This document shows positions 16,408 to 29,542 of a DNA stretch of 64,000 bases, piece after piece; within the stretch, counting starts at the first letter, position 1, and the number at the start of each line of letters is the position of its first letter. The stretch is from positions 38,640-102,639 of the forward strand of contig JARKPO010000082.1 of assembly GCA_029975215.1 (NCBI GenBank). The letters are read 5' to 3'. The translations under genes and the position numbers were made by a program. Source of the stretch: Levilinea sp. (GTDB lineage Bacteria; Chloroflexota; Anaerolineae; Anaerolineales; Anaerolineaceae). The notes under the pieces are model-generated. The model did not search any database and was not told where the DNA came from. It saw nothing but the letters and a program-made list of their open reading frames with translations.

Positions 16408-18834
16408 CTAAAGTCTCATCTTGCGCAGCCGCAGGCTATTGCTGACCACAAACACACTGCTGAAGGCCATTGCCGCTGCGGCCAATGCCGGAACCAGCAG
16501 CCCAAACGCCGCTGCAGGGATCAGCAGCACATTGTAAAAGAACGCCCAGAACAAGTTCTCGCGGATCACCCGCAGGGTCTTGCGCGAAAGCTGCACCGCC
16601 CGCGGCACGCCGCGCAAGTCGCCGCTCATCAACACCACCGGCGCCGTGGCCATAGCCACATCCGTGCCCGTACCAATCGCCAGACCCACATCCGCCTGCG
16701 CCAGGGCCGGGGCGTCGTTGATGCCGTCCCCCACCATGGCCACCACCTGCCCGGCCGCCTGCAGCTTGGCAATCTCGGCAGCCTTGTCGCCGGGAAGCAC
16801 CTCGGCCAGCACGCGGTCCACGCCCACCTGCCGCCCAATGGCCTCGGCCGTCTGGCGGTTGTCACCGGTGATCATGGCCACCTGCAGACCCATGCGGTGC
16901 AGTTGCGCAATCGCTTCGCTGGAGCCTTCCTTAGTCACGTCCGCGATGCCGATCACCCCGGCGGCGGTCTCGTCCACCATCACCACCACCGCGGTCTTAG
17001 CCTCGTTTTGCAGCTGCCGCGCGCGCTCCGCCATCTCACCCAGGGCCAGACCGCTGTTTTCGGCCATACGCAAACTGCCCACCCGCACCAGGCGGCCTTC
17101 TACCTCGGCGCGCACGCCCTGCCCCACCTCCGCCTGAAAACCGCTCGGGTCGGCCAGCTTCAGCTCGCGTTGGCCCGCCTCGGCCACAATTGCCTCGCCC
17201 AACGGGTGCTCACTGCCCTTTTCCACCGAGGCCGCCAGCCGCAGCAGTTCGTCCTCCCCCCCCGCAAAGGTCGGCGAAAGGATCACGTCCGTCACGGCTG
17301 GCTGACCGCGGGTGATGGTTCCGGTTTTATCCAGCACCACCATCGAAATGCGCCCGGCCCGCTCCAGCGCCTCGCTGGATTTCAGCAGAATGCCCATCTC
17401 CGCGCCTCGCCCCGTGCCCACCATCACCGCTGTGGGGGTTGCCAGACCCATCGCGCACGGGCAGGCGATCACCAGCACGGCCACCATGTTGATCAGCGCG
17501 CGGGTGAAGGGACTGACGTCCGCGTTCACCGCCAGCGGCGGCCCCCACAGCAGCCAGCCCGCAAAAGTCAGCAGCGCCAGCATAATCACCACCGGCACAA
17601 ACACCGCCGAGATTTGATCCACCAGCTTCTGCACTGGGGCCTTGCTGCCTTGGGCTTCCTCCACCAGGCGCACAATCTGCGCCAGGGCGGTCTCTTTGCC
17701 AATGCGCGTGGCCTCAAAGCGGATCAGCCCCACCTTGTTCAGCGTGGCCCCTGTCACGGCGTCTCCCGGCCCTTTCTCCACCGGCAGCGATTCGCCGGTC
17801 AGCATGGATTCATCCACCTGGGTGCGGCCGTCCACCACCACGCCGTCCACGGGCACTTTCTCACCCGGGCGTACCAACACCAGGTCGCCCACGCGCACGT
17901 CTTCCACGGCCACGTCCAGCTCTTCGCCGCCGCGCACCACCCGCGCCGTCTTGGCCTGCAGGCCCATCAATTTCTTAATCGCCTCGCTGGTGCGGCCTTT
18001 GGCACGCGCTTCCAGCAGCTTGCCGATCTTGATCAGGGTCAAGATCACCGCAGCGGTCTCGTAATACACATGACCGCCGATCCACCCAAAAGTCACCGGC
18101 AGCGAGTAGAAAAAGGCCGCCGAGGATCCCAGCGCCACGAGCACATCCATGTTGGCAGCCCCATTGCGCAGCGCCTTAAACGCGCCTTCATAATACTGCC
18201 GCCCCACATAGAACTGCACCGGCGCCGCCATCGCCAGCATCACCCAGCGGATCCAACGGCTGTGGCTGATACTCATGGGGAGCAGTCCCAAATCGCCGCT
18301 CATGGCCAGCACAAACAGCGGCACGGTGAAGATCAGACCCACCGTCAGCAGGTGGCGCTGCTGATCAATTTCTGCCTGGCGGGCTTTGGCCTCGGCATCC
18401 TCGCCCGTCCCCCCACTTTCAACGGCCTCAAACCCGGCCGCTGTCACCGCCCGGCGCAGTTCGCTCTGCGACACCAGAGTGGGGATGTAGCGCACCCGCG
18501 CCTTCTCGCTGGCATAATTCACCTGGGCTTCCAAAACGCCCTCCACACTTGCCAGGGCTTTTTCCAGGCGGCGCGCATCGCTGTCGTCGCTCATACGCCG
18601 GATGATAAAATCCGCTTCGCCCGCGGCCACGCCGTAACCGGCGCGCTCCACCCGGCCCAACAAATCACTCAACCCCGCCAGTTCGGGGTCAAACACCACC
18701 GTGGCGCGTTCAGACGATAGATTCACCATCGCCGATTCGACTCCCTGAACCTTCTTCAAGCTGCGTTCCACCGTCGCCACACAATTGGCGCAGGTCATGC
18801 CTGTGATCGGGAGTGTGATTTGCTTCTCTGCCAT
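16408..18834 (-). CDS. copA: Copper-exporting P1B-type ATPase
   Basis: An 808-residue Cu+ pump. It has two N-terminal heavy-metal domains: the first keeps the copper site (GMTCANC), the second (about residues 72-140) has the fold but lacks CxxC. The rest has eight membrane helices with the transport motif [11 protein letters not shown], phosphorylation site [13 protein letters not shown] and [10 protein letters not shown]. The C-terminal MxxSS-type segment is present ([14 protein letters not shown]). Together with csoR and copZ upstream it forms a standard copper-efflux operon. Confidence 0.95.
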   Translation of the reverse strand: MAEKQITLPITGMTCANCVATVERSLKKVQGVESAMVNLSSERATVVFDPELAGLSDLLGRVERAGYGVAAGEADFIIRRMSDDSDARRLEKALASVEGVLEAQVNYASEKARVRYIPTLVSQSELRRAVTAAGFEAVESGGTGEDAEAKARQAEIDQQRHLLTVGLIFTVPLFVLAMSGDLGLLPMSISHSRWIRWVMLAMAAPVQFYVGRQYYEGAFKALRNGAANMDVLVALGSSAAFFYSLPVTFGWIGGHVYYETAAVILTLIKIGKLLEARAKGRTSEAIKKLMGLQAKTARVVRGGEELDVAVEDVRVGDLVLVRPGEKVPVDGVVVDGRTQVDESMLTGESLPVEKGPGDAVTGATLNKVGLIRFEATRIGKETALAQIVRLVEEAQGSKAPVQKLVDQISAVFVPVVIMLALLTFAGWLLWGPPLAVNADVSPFTRALINMVAVLVIACPCAMGLATPTAVMVGTGRGAEMGILLKSSEALERAGRISMVVLDKTGTITRGQPAVTDVILSPTFAGGEDELLRLAASVEKGSEHPLGEAIVAEAGQRELKLADPSGFQAEVGQGVRAEVEGRLVRVGSLRMAENSGLALGEMAERARQLQNEAKTAVVVMVDETAAGVIGIADVTKEGSSEAIAQLHRMGLQVAMITGDNRQTAEAIGRQVGVDRVLAEVLPGDKAAEIAKLQAAGQVVAMVGDGINDAPALAQADVGLAIGTGTDVAMATAPVVLMSGDLRGVPRAVQLSRKTLRVIRENLFWAFFYNVLLIPAAAFGLLVPALAAAAMAFSSVFVVSNSLRLRKMRL

Positions 18835-18918
18835 GTTTTTTCCGTTCGCTTTCTTGCGAGGAGAGCCGCCCCCTGCGGCCTCTTCCCTCGCCTACCAGTA
18901 AAGGACGTCTTTGGGGGG

Positions 18919-19125
18919 TTATTCCGCCGCAGGGTAATTGATCTCCGCCAGCAGCGCACGAATTTGCGCTTCCGTCGCCGGTGCATCAAAGGTGATCACC
19001 GCAGTTTTGCTGTCGGCGTTTGCCACCACCTGGGTTACCCCAGGCAGTTCGCTCACCTCACTCTGAATGGTGTGGACGCAGTGCTTGCAGGAAATGTTCG
19101 GGATGGAATAGGTCACAGTTGTCAT
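18919..19125 (-). CDS. copZ: Copper chaperone CopZ-like heavy-metal-associated protein
   Basis: A 68-residue ferredoxin-fold domain with metal motif ISCKHCVHTIQ (CxxC). It would carry Cu+ to the CopA N-terminal domain. AAGGAG precedes the ATG by 7 nt; the gene lies 34 nt after csoR and 84 nt before copA. Confidence 0.9.
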   Translation of the reverse strand: MTTVTYSIPNISCKHCVHTIQSEVSELPGVTQVVANADSKTAVITFDAPATEAQIRALLAEINYPAAE

Positions 19126-19159
19126 GATCGGTTCTCCTTATGGGAAAATTGGGGTCCGC

Positions 19160-19432
19160 CTACACGCGTGTGGCGGCTTCAAAAACTTCTGCAATCTCTT
19201 TCAATACCCGCTGGCGCTCCGCAGGGTCATCCCCCTGCACCGCGGTCACCAGGCAGGAATTCAAATGTCCGTCCAATATTTGGGTGCTGACCTTGTTCAA
19301 GGCCGCCTGCACCGCCTGAATTTGACGGATGACATCAATGCAGTACGCATCCTCTTCCACCATGCGCTGGATGCCCCGCAAATGCCCTTCTGCGGTTTTC
19401 AGCCGCAAGATCACACCTTCTGTATCGTGCAT
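19160..19432 (-). CDS. csoR: CsoR-type copper-sensing repressor
   Basis: A 90-residue all-helical DUF156 repressor starting MHDTEGVILRLKTAEGHLRG. The Cu(I) ligands of CsoR are all in place: Cys in EDAYCIDV, then His and Cys in DGHLNSC. That Cys-His-Cys set separates it from RcnR and FrmR types. The frame stays open upstream to 19546, but the ATG at 19432 with GAGG before it matches the family N-terminus. It leads the copper operon and has a matching operator just upstream. Confidence 0.93.
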   Translation of the reverse strand: MHDTEGVILRLKTAEGHLRGIQRMVEEDAYCIDVIRQIQAVQAALNKVSTQILDGHLNSCLVTAVQGDDPAERQRVLKEIAEVFEAATRV

Positions 19433-19461
19433 TTTGACCTCGCTTTTCCCCGGTTTTGGGG

Positions 19462-19525
19462 TACCCCCCCCCCAGGGGGGTAGGGTTATGTGAGTAAGTA
19501 TAGTGGTTTTATCCGCTTTTGTCAA
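19462..19525 (-). promoter_or_regulatory. Promoter and CsoR operator of the copper operon
   Basis: Minus strand: TTGACA (19525-19520), a 17-nt spacer, TATACT (19502-19497), so transcription starts near 19490. Immediately downstream, 19462-19482 is an inverted repeat TACCCCCC / GGGGGGTA around a 5-nt centre, the GC-tract pseudo-palindrome typical of CsoR operators. Bound CsoR would block initiation; copper would release it. Confidence 0.85.
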
Positions 19526-19575
19526 CCCTCTCCTTTGCCTTGCCAAATTATCCCCCCTGCGGTATCCTTAATGGT

Positions 19576-19669
19576 GGGAGTGGATGGATCCCGGTGGGTT
19601 CCCCGGTCTTCAAAACCGGTGGCGGGTCGCGTTGCGGGCCGCGGTGGGTTCGACTCCCATCCATTCCCG
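19576..19669 (+). tRNA. selC: tRNA-Sec (anticodon UCA)
   Basis: The sequence folds as a bacterial selenocysteine tRNA of 94 nt: an 8-bp acceptor stem (19576-19583 with 19661-19668, one G-U), anticodon stem CCGGT/ACCGG around loop CTTCAAA with anticodon TCA at 19610-19612, a long GC-rich variable arm (about 19620-19643), and a 5-bp T stem with loop TTCGACT. The 8+5 acceptor/T arrangement and the large variable arm are specific to tRNA-Sec. The discriminator is G and the next bases are CCT, so CCA is not encoded. The D stem has one T-T mismatch. This implies the cell makes selenoproteins. Confidence 0.93.
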
Positions 19670-19698
19670 CCTGATGATTTGTTTGGTTGGAGGTTTCT

Positions 19699-20922
19699 TT
19701 GGACAGCCTGCCCCTCATCGATCGCTATACTCTGTTTGACGCGCTGGTTCGGCGCGTTTTTTATATCGAAGACATCACCCTGGGCACCTCCCGCGACGAT
19801 TTCCTCGTGCGTTACCGCGGGCATTTGCTGGATTCCGACTCTGCCGCCGCCTATGACCGCCTGGCCGAATCCCTGCGCCCCCACGCCATCACCCCCCTCT
19901 TCCGCTGGGACGGAGACCGCCATGTCATTCTGCTCACCTCCAGTCAGGCCGTCCCCACCCCCTCGAACCCGCGCATCAACCTCATCCTGTTCATTCTCAC
20001 CCTCTTCAGCGTGCTGCTCACCGGCGGCCTTTACGGCCTGCAGGAGGCCTTGCCCGCCGAATGGCTGCCCGCCCTGTGGGTCTTCATCCGCAACGGCTGG
20101 CCTTTCGCCCTCAGCATGATCCTCATCCTCGGCGCTCACGAATTGGGCCACTACTTCGCCGGCCGCTACCACGGCGCCCACGTCACCCTGCCCTATTTCA
20201 TCCCCTTCCCCTTCAGCCCCTTCGGCACCCTGGGGGCCTTCATTAACATGAAAGACCCCCCGAAAAACCGCCGCACGCTACTGGATATCGGCATCGCTGG
20301 GCCTCTGGCTGGGTTGGTGGTGGCCCTGCCGGTGCTGTACATCGGCCTCCGGCTCTCCACTGTGTCGGCCTTGCCCGTCTCCATCCCGGCGGATGGAGCC
20401 ATGCAGATGGAAGGCAACTCGCTGCTCTACCTGCTCTTCAAATATCTGGCCTTCGGTCAGCTGCTTCCCGCGCCCCCATCCTACGGAGATCTTTCTCCAG
20501 TGTTGTACTGGCTGCGCTATTTCTTCACTGCGCGCCCCTTCCCCTACGGCGGCACGGATGTGATGCTCTCCGGTGTGGCCTGGGCGGGCTGGGCGGGCCT
20601 GCTGGTCACCGGTCTCAATCTCATCCCTGCCGGCCAATTGGACGGCGGGCACATGATCTATGTGCTTTTCGGGAAAAAGGCGGCCCAGCGCCTGCGCCCC
20701 ATCATCCTTGTCTTCCTGGCGCTCATGGGCTTTGTCTGGTCAGGCTGGTTCCTGTGGTTTGCGCTCATCTTCTTCTTAGGCCGCTCTTATGCCGAGCCGC
20801 TGGATCAAATCACTCCCCTTGATCCGCGCCGCAAAGCCCTGGCCGTTTTGGCGCTGATCATCTTCCTCCTCACCTTCACCCCCGTACCGCTCACCGTCCT
20901 CACCGCGCCGCTTCTCCCCTGA
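19699..20922 (+). CDS. Site-2-type intramembrane metalloprotease (peptidase M50, EGY-like)
   Basis: About 407 residues. An N-terminal soluble part (about 95 residues) precedes seven or so hydrophobic segments. The zinc motif HELGH lies at the end of a helix, followed by YFAGRYHGA and PYFIPFPFSPFGTLGAFI; the third ligand is in GQLDGGHM. The layout resembles the plant/bacterial EGY branch of site-2 proteases, which cut membrane-bound regulators. The start is probably TTG at 19699, 5 nt after GGAGG; another TTG at 19687 would overlap that ribosome site. It lies directly behind tRNA-Sec. Confidence 0.88.
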   Translation: MDSLPLIDRYTLFDALVRRVFYIEDITLGTSRDDFLVRYRGHLLDSDSAAAYDRLAESLRPHAITPLFRWDGDRHVILLTSSQAVPTPSNPRINLILFILTLFSVLLTGGLYGLQEALPAEWLPALWVFIRNGWPFALSMILILGAHELGHYFAGRYHGAHVTLPYFIPFPFSPFGTLGAFINMKDPPKNRRTLLDIGIAGPLAGLVVALPVLYIGLRLSTVSALPVSIPADGAMQMEGNSLLYLLFKYLAFGQLLPAPPSYGDLSPVLYWLRYFFTARPFPYGGTDVMLSGVAWAGWAGLLVTGLNLIPAGQLDGGHMIYVLFGKKAAQRLRPIILVFLALMGFVWSGWFLWFALIFFLGRSYAEPLDQITPLDPRRKALAVLALIIFLLTFTPVPLTVLTAPLLP

Positions 20923-20935
20923 GAATGTACACGCA

Positions 20936-20974
20936 AAGCGGCGCGCCGGTCTATGCCAGCGCGCCGCTTTTTTT
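20936..20974 (+). terminator. Rho-independent terminator after the M50 protease gene
   Basis: A perfect 11-bp stem (20936-20946 with 20959-20969) of GC-rich sequence, a 12-nt loop and a run of seven T on the plus strand. Confidence 0.9.
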
Positions 20975-20999
20975 CGCCCATCCTTCGCCGAAAATCCAA

Positions 21000-22109
21000 C
21001 TAATGGTTCAGCGTTTCCACCCAGCGTCCGTCCAGGGTGCGGTAGCGCCGCATCACCTGCACCGTCAGGCAAGAGTGAGCCGGAAGGATGCACACCACAT
21101 CCCCCACCTTCAGTCGGGCCAAATCCTCAGCAGCCATGCGCACAATCCCGTGCTCCTGCGAAAGCCCGCGCACATACGCCCCCGCCAGCGGCGCGCCCCA
21201 ACGCTCGCCTTCCGGCAGGCACACCAGGCCAAAAGCGCGCGCTTCGCCATATTGGAAGGTATCCTTCGACAAGTGAATGGCCCCGCCGTAAATCACGGCC
21301 TCACTGCGCTGCGGGTGCAGCGCCACCACCGGGCAAGCCACCGCCGCCGCCACGTCCTCTACACGGCAGGATTCAATCTGCGCCAGCTGCATGGCGTCGT
21401 AGAGCACAAAATTCCCCGGGCGAATCTCATCCACCGCCCCCAGATCCTCCACCAGACTGACCGAAGGTGTATCTCCCACCGAAATTTCCAAATTGCCCAG
21501 CCCCACCCCCGCCAACGCCTGGCGCACGCTGAGGATGCGTGCCACGCTCTCGTCATACACCCGCCGCACGGCCGTCCCACCCCGTTCGGCGTAGGTGTGT
21601 CCGGCGTGGGTCAGCAAACCGCGCAGCCGCAAATGGCGGCTGGCCTGCGCCGCCCTCGCCACAGCCGCGGCCTGCTCCACCTGGGTCCAATCCACCCCCG
21701 TGCGGTGTCCGCCCACATCCACCTTGATCCACAGGTCTGCACTGTGCCGCAAACCCTTTCTCAAGGCTTCAACCGTATCCACCGATTCCACCAGCAGCCC
21801 CAAAGACACCCGTTCTGCCAGGGCGTCCATCTGCGCCGTCTGGCGCACATTGGCCGGAAAGGCGATGGTGATATCTTTCCAGCCCGCTGCGGCAAAATAC
21901 TCTGCCATCTCCACCGATGAGGCGGTGATGGCAGTCACCCCTTCAGGCCGGAACCATTCGCCCATCTCAGCCGATTGGTGGGTCTTAAAATGCGGTCGAA
22001 AGCGCAAGCCCAGCCGTTTGGCCTTTTCCGCCGCTCGCGCAATATTGGCCCGCGCCGCAGCCTCATCCAAAAGCAGCGTGGGCTGCACAATCTCATCAAA
22101 AAGGGTCAT
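21000..22109 (-). CDS. D-threonine aldolase/D-serine dehydratase-like PLP enzyme
   Basis: A 369-residue fold-type III PLP enzyme, related to but distinct from alanine racemase. The PLP lysine is in RPHFKTHQ, and the C-terminal metal site H-x-C is in PAHSCLTV, the zinc/manganese site of D-threonine aldolases and DSD1-type D-serine dehydratases. Other blocks are [11 protein letters not shown] and LLTHAGHTY. The open frame extends to 22187, but the ATG at 22109 ([15 protein letters not shown]) has AGGAG 8 nt upstream. It is divergent from the large histidine kinase. The exact D-amino-acid substrate is not readable. Confidence 0.87.
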   Translation of the reverse strand: MTLFDEIVQPTLLLDEAAARANIARAAEKAKRLGLRFRPHFKTHQSAEMGEWFRPEGVTAITASSVEMAEYFAAAGWKDITIAFPANVRQTAQMDALAERVSLGLLVESVDTVEALRKGLRHSADLWIKVDVGGHRTGVDWTQVEQAAAVARAAQASRHLRLRGLLTHAGHTYAERGGTAVRRVYDESVARILSVRQALAGVGLGNLEISVGDTPSVSLVEDLGAVDEIRPGNFVLYDAMQLAQIESCRVEDVAAAVACPVVALHPQRSEAVIYGGAIHLSKDTFQYGEARAFGLVCLPEGERWGAPLAGAYVRGLSQEHGIVRMAAEDLARLKVGDVVCILPAHSCLTVQVMRRYRTLDGRWVETLNH

Positions 22110-22166
22110 GGGGGTGCTCCTGTGGAGGTTTTCAATCGCTTTGCAGATTTGGGAAGGGTTGGATCT

Positions 22167-22195
22167 TTGTCTTGCGAATATCTTCAACCTATACT
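22167..22195 (+). promoter_or_regulatory. Promoter of the hybrid kinase gene
   Basis: TTGTCT (22167-22172), a 17-nt spacer, TATACT (22190-22195), about 50 nt before the predicted start codon. Confidence 0.6.
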
Positions 22196-22244
22196 ATCAT
22201 ATTCTTATGGAGGGAACCATTCAATCACGGCAAAAACCATACAG

Positions 22245-26849
<4,605 letters not shown>

Positions 26850-26884
26850 TTCCCCGCCCTCGCCCAAACTGGCCGGATGGCCTA

Positions 26885-26914
26885 TTGACAAACATAGAAT
26901 GAATGTTCTATAAT
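26885..26914 (+). promoter_or_regulatory. Consensus promoter with a LexA-like box, radical SAM gene
   Basis: TTGACA (26885-26890), an 18-nt spacer, TATAAT (26909-26914). The spacer ends in GAAT-N4-GTTC (26897-26908), one base off the Gram-positive SOS box GAAC-N4-GTTC and touching the -10 hexamer. The ATG at 26921 lies 6 nt after the -10, so the message is leaderless. Confidence 0.75.
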
Positions 26915-26920
26915 CGAGAT

Positions 26921-28066
26921 ATGGACGCCCTTCAGCAGCTCCAGGAACTCGACACCTACATGGTGGTGGAAGATGACGATTCCGCCGCCCTGGCCCCCAC
27001 GCAGCGCGCCTGCCCGGTGGAGCTGCCCATTCACATGGCCGCCCTGCCGGGAGGCAAGCGCGTGCCCATCCTCAAAACCGTGCTGACCTCTGCCTGCGAG
27101 CGCAACTGCTACTACTGTGCCTTTCGCGCCGGGAGAGATTTCCGCCGCCACACCTTTAAACCTGAGCAAATGGCTGAGGCATTCCACACCCTGTGGCAGG
27201 CAGGCGCGGTGGAAGGGCTGTTTCTCAGCTCCGGCGTGGCCGGCGGCGGAGTGCGCACCCAGGACCAACTGCTGGATACCGCCGCTATCCTGCGCGAAAA
27301 ATACGCCTTCCGCGGTTATCTGCACCTCAAGCTCATGCCCGGCGCTGAAGAAGCTCAGGTGGAGCGCGCCCTGCAGCTGGCCGACCGTCTGTCCGTCAAC
27401 CTTGAAGCCCCCACCAGCGCGGCCCTGGCCCGCCTGGCTCCTCAAAAAACGCTCATCGAAGAGCTGCTCGCCCCCTTGCAGCGCGTGGAACAGCTGCGCA
27501 CGTCCCTCTCGCCCAGCTTCGGCTGGAATCAGCACATGCCTTCTTCTACCACCCAATTTGTGGTTACCCCCGACGGCGCAACGGATAGCGACCTGCTGCG
27601 CGCCTCAGAACACCTCATCCACCGTCTGCACCTGACGCGGGTGTACTACTCGCGTTTCTCGCCGATTCGCGGGACCCCCCTGGAAAATACCCCCCCAGAA
27701 AACCCCTGGCGCGTGCACCGCCTGTACCAGGCCTCCTTCCTGCTGCGCGATTACGGCTTTCAGGCCCAGGATTTTCCCCTCACCCCCAGCGGCGCCCTGC
27801 CTCTGGATACCGACCCCAAACAGGCCTGGGCACTGCGTCATTTGGCCCAGTCGCCCCTGGAATTGAACCGCGCCGATTATCTGCAGCTCCTGCGCGTGCC
27901 GGGCATCGGCCCGCAGCGCGCCCAGGCCATCATTGCCGCCCGCCGCCGCCACCGCCTGGTGCAGCCCGACGATCTGCGCGCCTTGGGCATCCCCATCGAA
28001 CGAGCCGCCCCCTTTATCCTCCTGGCGGGCCGCCGCCCCACCCACCAACCGCGCCTTTTCTGGTAG
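26921..28066 (+). CDS. Radical SAM protein of the putative DNA modification/repair family, with C-terminal HhH
   Basis: About 381 residues starting MDALQQLQEL. The cluster-binding motif is C-E-R-N-C-Y-Y-C (CxxxCxxC), followed by AFRAGRDFRRHTF and LFLSSGV, the blocks of the radical SAM family annotated as putative DNA modification/repair protein. The C-terminus (about 320-355) has a helix-hairpin-helix, LLRVPGIGPQRAQAII, a DNA-binding element. The chemistry is not known. Its promoter shares a LexA-like box with recA, and the next gene (22-nt gap) is a DUF6504 protein, so a DNA-damage role is plausible inference. Confidence 0.88.
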   Translation: MDALQQLQELDTYMVVEDDDSAALAPTQRACPVELPIHMAALPGGKRVPILKTVLTSACERNCYYCAFRAGRDFRRHTFKPEQMAEAFHTLWQAGAVEGLFLSSGVAGGGVRTQDQLLDTAAILREKYAFRGYLHLKLMPGAEEAQVERALQLADRLSVNLEAPTSAALARLAPQKTLIEELLAPLQRVEQLRTSLSPSFGWNQHMPSSTTQFVVTPDGATDSDLLRASEHLIHRLHLTRVYYSRFSPIRGTPLENTPPENPWRVHRLYQASFLLRDYGFQAQDFPLTPSGALPLDTDPKQAWALRHLAQSPLELNRADYLQLLRVPGIGPQRAQAIIAARRRHRLVQPDDLRALGIPIERAAPFILLAGRRPTHQPRLFW

Positions 28067-28087
28067 AATCATGCCCAGAAAGCGCCC

Positions 28088-28453
28088 ATGGATCTGATTC
28101 CCATTTCTTTTATTGATGAACCCATCGAGGCGGGGTTTGATTCTCCGCCCCTGTTGGAAAAAAAGCCCCCCTGCCCGCAATTTTTCATCTGGCGCGGCCA
28201 AACCTACGCCGTGGCCGAATGTCTGGCCGAGTGGGTGGATAACCGCCGCCGCGGACGCATGGCCCGCAACATGCGCCCTGAGCACGCCGAACGCGCTCAG
28301 CGGGTGGGGTCATGGGGGGTTGGGCGCTACTTCTTCCGCGTTCGCTGCGCGGATCAGCGCGCCTTTGAAATCTACTACGACCGCGCCCCCCAGGATGCCT
28401 CGGACCGTAAAGGCAAATGGTTCCTGCGCGCCGAGCTGCGCCTGCCTGCCTGA
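28088..28453 (+). CDS. DUF6504-like protein
   Basis: A 121-residue soluble protein. The recognisable part is PQFFIWRGQTYAVAECLAEW, then a basic RRRGRMARNMR segment, WGVGRYFFRVRCADQRAFEIYYDR and KGKWFLRAELRL. This resembles DUF6504, which in actinobacteria often accompanies Y-family polymerase (ImuB-type) genes. Here it is the second gene behind the radical SAM gene. Function unknown. Confidence 0.7.
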   Translation: MDLIPISFIDEPIEAGFDSPPLLEKKPPCPQFFIWRGQTYAVAECLAEWVDNRRRGRMARNMRPEHAERAQRVGSWGVGRYFFRVRCADQRAFEIYYDRAPQDASDRKGKWFLRAELRLPA

Positions 28454-28494
28454 TCCCTTCAATAAAACTCTCCCTCATTTTTGATTTCCCATAC

Positions 28495-28541
28495 AACGCC
28501 TGAGAATATTCTATTTTTCTCAGGCGTTTTCTTTATTTTTT
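28495..28541 (+). terminator. Rho-independent terminator
   Basis: A perfect 12-bp stem (28495-28506 with 28517-28528), 10-nt loop, then TTCTTTATTTTTT. It ends the radical SAM-DUF6504 transcript. Confidence 0.92.
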
Positions 28542-28552
28542 GAAAATTAATA

Positions 28553-28580
28553 TTGACATTTTCAATAATTGCGCTATAAT
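28553..28580 (+). promoter_or_regulatory. Consensus promoter of the DUF2089/SHOCT-like pair
   Basis: TTGACA (28553-28558), a 16-nt spacer, TATAAT (28575-28580), about 60 nt before the DUF2089 gene. Confidence 0.8.
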
Positions 28581-28642
28581 CTGTTTAAAGATTACAAACG
28601 CACCTTTAGGAATCTGAAAATCCTGCAGTTTTGGGAGAGACG

Positions 28643-29038
28643 ATGTACCAACAACCTGAAAAATGCCCCATTTGCTCTGAGCCCATCACGGTGACCCGCC
28701 TGTACTGCCCCCACTGCGACACCACCATTGACGGTCATTTCAGCCCAGCAGCAAACCCCTTTGGCCGGCTTTCACCCGAACAGCTCCAATTCCTGGTCAG
28801 CTTCATCCGCTGCGAAGGGCGCTTCACCGCCCTGGAACGCGAGCTGAATTTATCTTACCCCACCCTGCGCAACCGCCTGAACGAAGTCCTCAAAACCCTG
28901 GGCTTTGAGCCCGGCCGCGAAGACCCCCCAGCGCGCCTCACCGCCGAAGACCGCCGCCGCATTTTGGAAGACCTCGATCAAGGCGTCATCTCGCTGGCAG
29001 AAGCTCAGCGCATGCTGCGCGGCAAAAAAGAAGAGTAA
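28643..29038 (+). CDS. DUF2089-family zinc-ribbon/HTH protein
   Basis: A 131-residue protein. Residues 8-27 hold a zinc ribbon (CPICSEPI and CPHC). The middle has a helix-turn-helix-like LERELNLSYPTLRNRLNEVLKTLGF, and the C-terminus is a short helical SHOCT-like segment (LDQGVISLAEAQRMLRG). The family is thought to be DNA-binding. GGGAGAG precedes the ATG at 28643; an in-frame TTG twelve bases earlier is less likely. Confidence 0.85.
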   Translation: MYQQPEKCPICSEPITVTRLYCPHCDTTIDGHFSPAANPFGRLSPEQLQFLVSFIRCEGRFTALERELNLSYPTLRNRLNEVLKTLGFEPGREDPPARLTAEDRRRILEDLDQGVISLAEAQRMLRGKKEE

Positions 29039-29056
29039 CCCTCAAAGGAGGCTGCT

Positions 29057-29455
29057 GTGACCCTCGCAGAAGAACGTCTAAAAGTGCTACAAATGGTCAA
29101 AGACGGCAAAATCAGCGCAGAAGACGCCGCCGAACTGCTGGCCGCGTTGGATGTCGCCGCAGAACGCAAGGCGGCCCCCCCCACTGCGCCCATCCCGCCC
29201 TACGCCGGAGACCGCCGCAACCGCTGGCTGCGCGTGCGCGTCACCGATACCGACACCGGTAAGGTGCGCGTCAATGTGCGCCTGCCCACCAGCATGATCA
29301 ACGCCGGTATGAAAATGGGCATGCGCTTCGCCCCCGAAGTGGAAGGCATGGATATGTCCCAACTCATGAGCTACATCGAATCCGGTGAAGTCGGGCAAAT
29401 TGTGGACGTGTATGACGAAGAAGACGGCGAGCACGTCGAAGTCTTCATCGAATAA
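29057..29455 (+). CDS. SHOCT-like domain protein
   Basis: A 132-residue acidic protein starting at GTG with AAAGGAGG upstream. The N-terminal helix pair (RLKVLQMVKDGKISAEDAAELLAAL) is the SHOCT-like repeat found with DUF2089 and with DUF4097 adhesins. The rest predicts beta strands with a Met-rich stretch (INAGMKMGMRF). It lies 18 nt after the DUF2089 gene. The pair probably works together, perhaps in envelope-stress control; that is inference. Confidence 0.75.
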   Translation: MTLAEERLKVLQMVKDGKISAEDAAELLAALDVAAERKAAPPTAPIPPYAGDRRNRWLRVRVTDTDTGKVRVNVRLPTSMINAGMKMGMRFAPEVEGMDMSQLMSYIESGEVGQIVDVYDEEDGEHVEVFIE

Positions 29456-29542
29456 CCGTCCGAACCCACCCTTCATCTTTCATTCCATCTCTCATAACTC
29501 CCAGCGCCTGCGCTGCGGATCAGCTTTGTATTGGAGTTAATC

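Noticed and set aside
15952-18720. A 922-codon open frame on the plus strand opposite copA and the lipoprotein gene
   Set aside because: Its translation is His/Arg/Gln-rich with no domain, and it mirrors the real genes; high GC leaves such antisense frames open.
21000-22109. A second alanine racemase
   Set aside because: The C-terminal H-x-C metal site and RPHFKTH lysine block fit D-threonine aldolase/D-serine dehydratase, not Alr.
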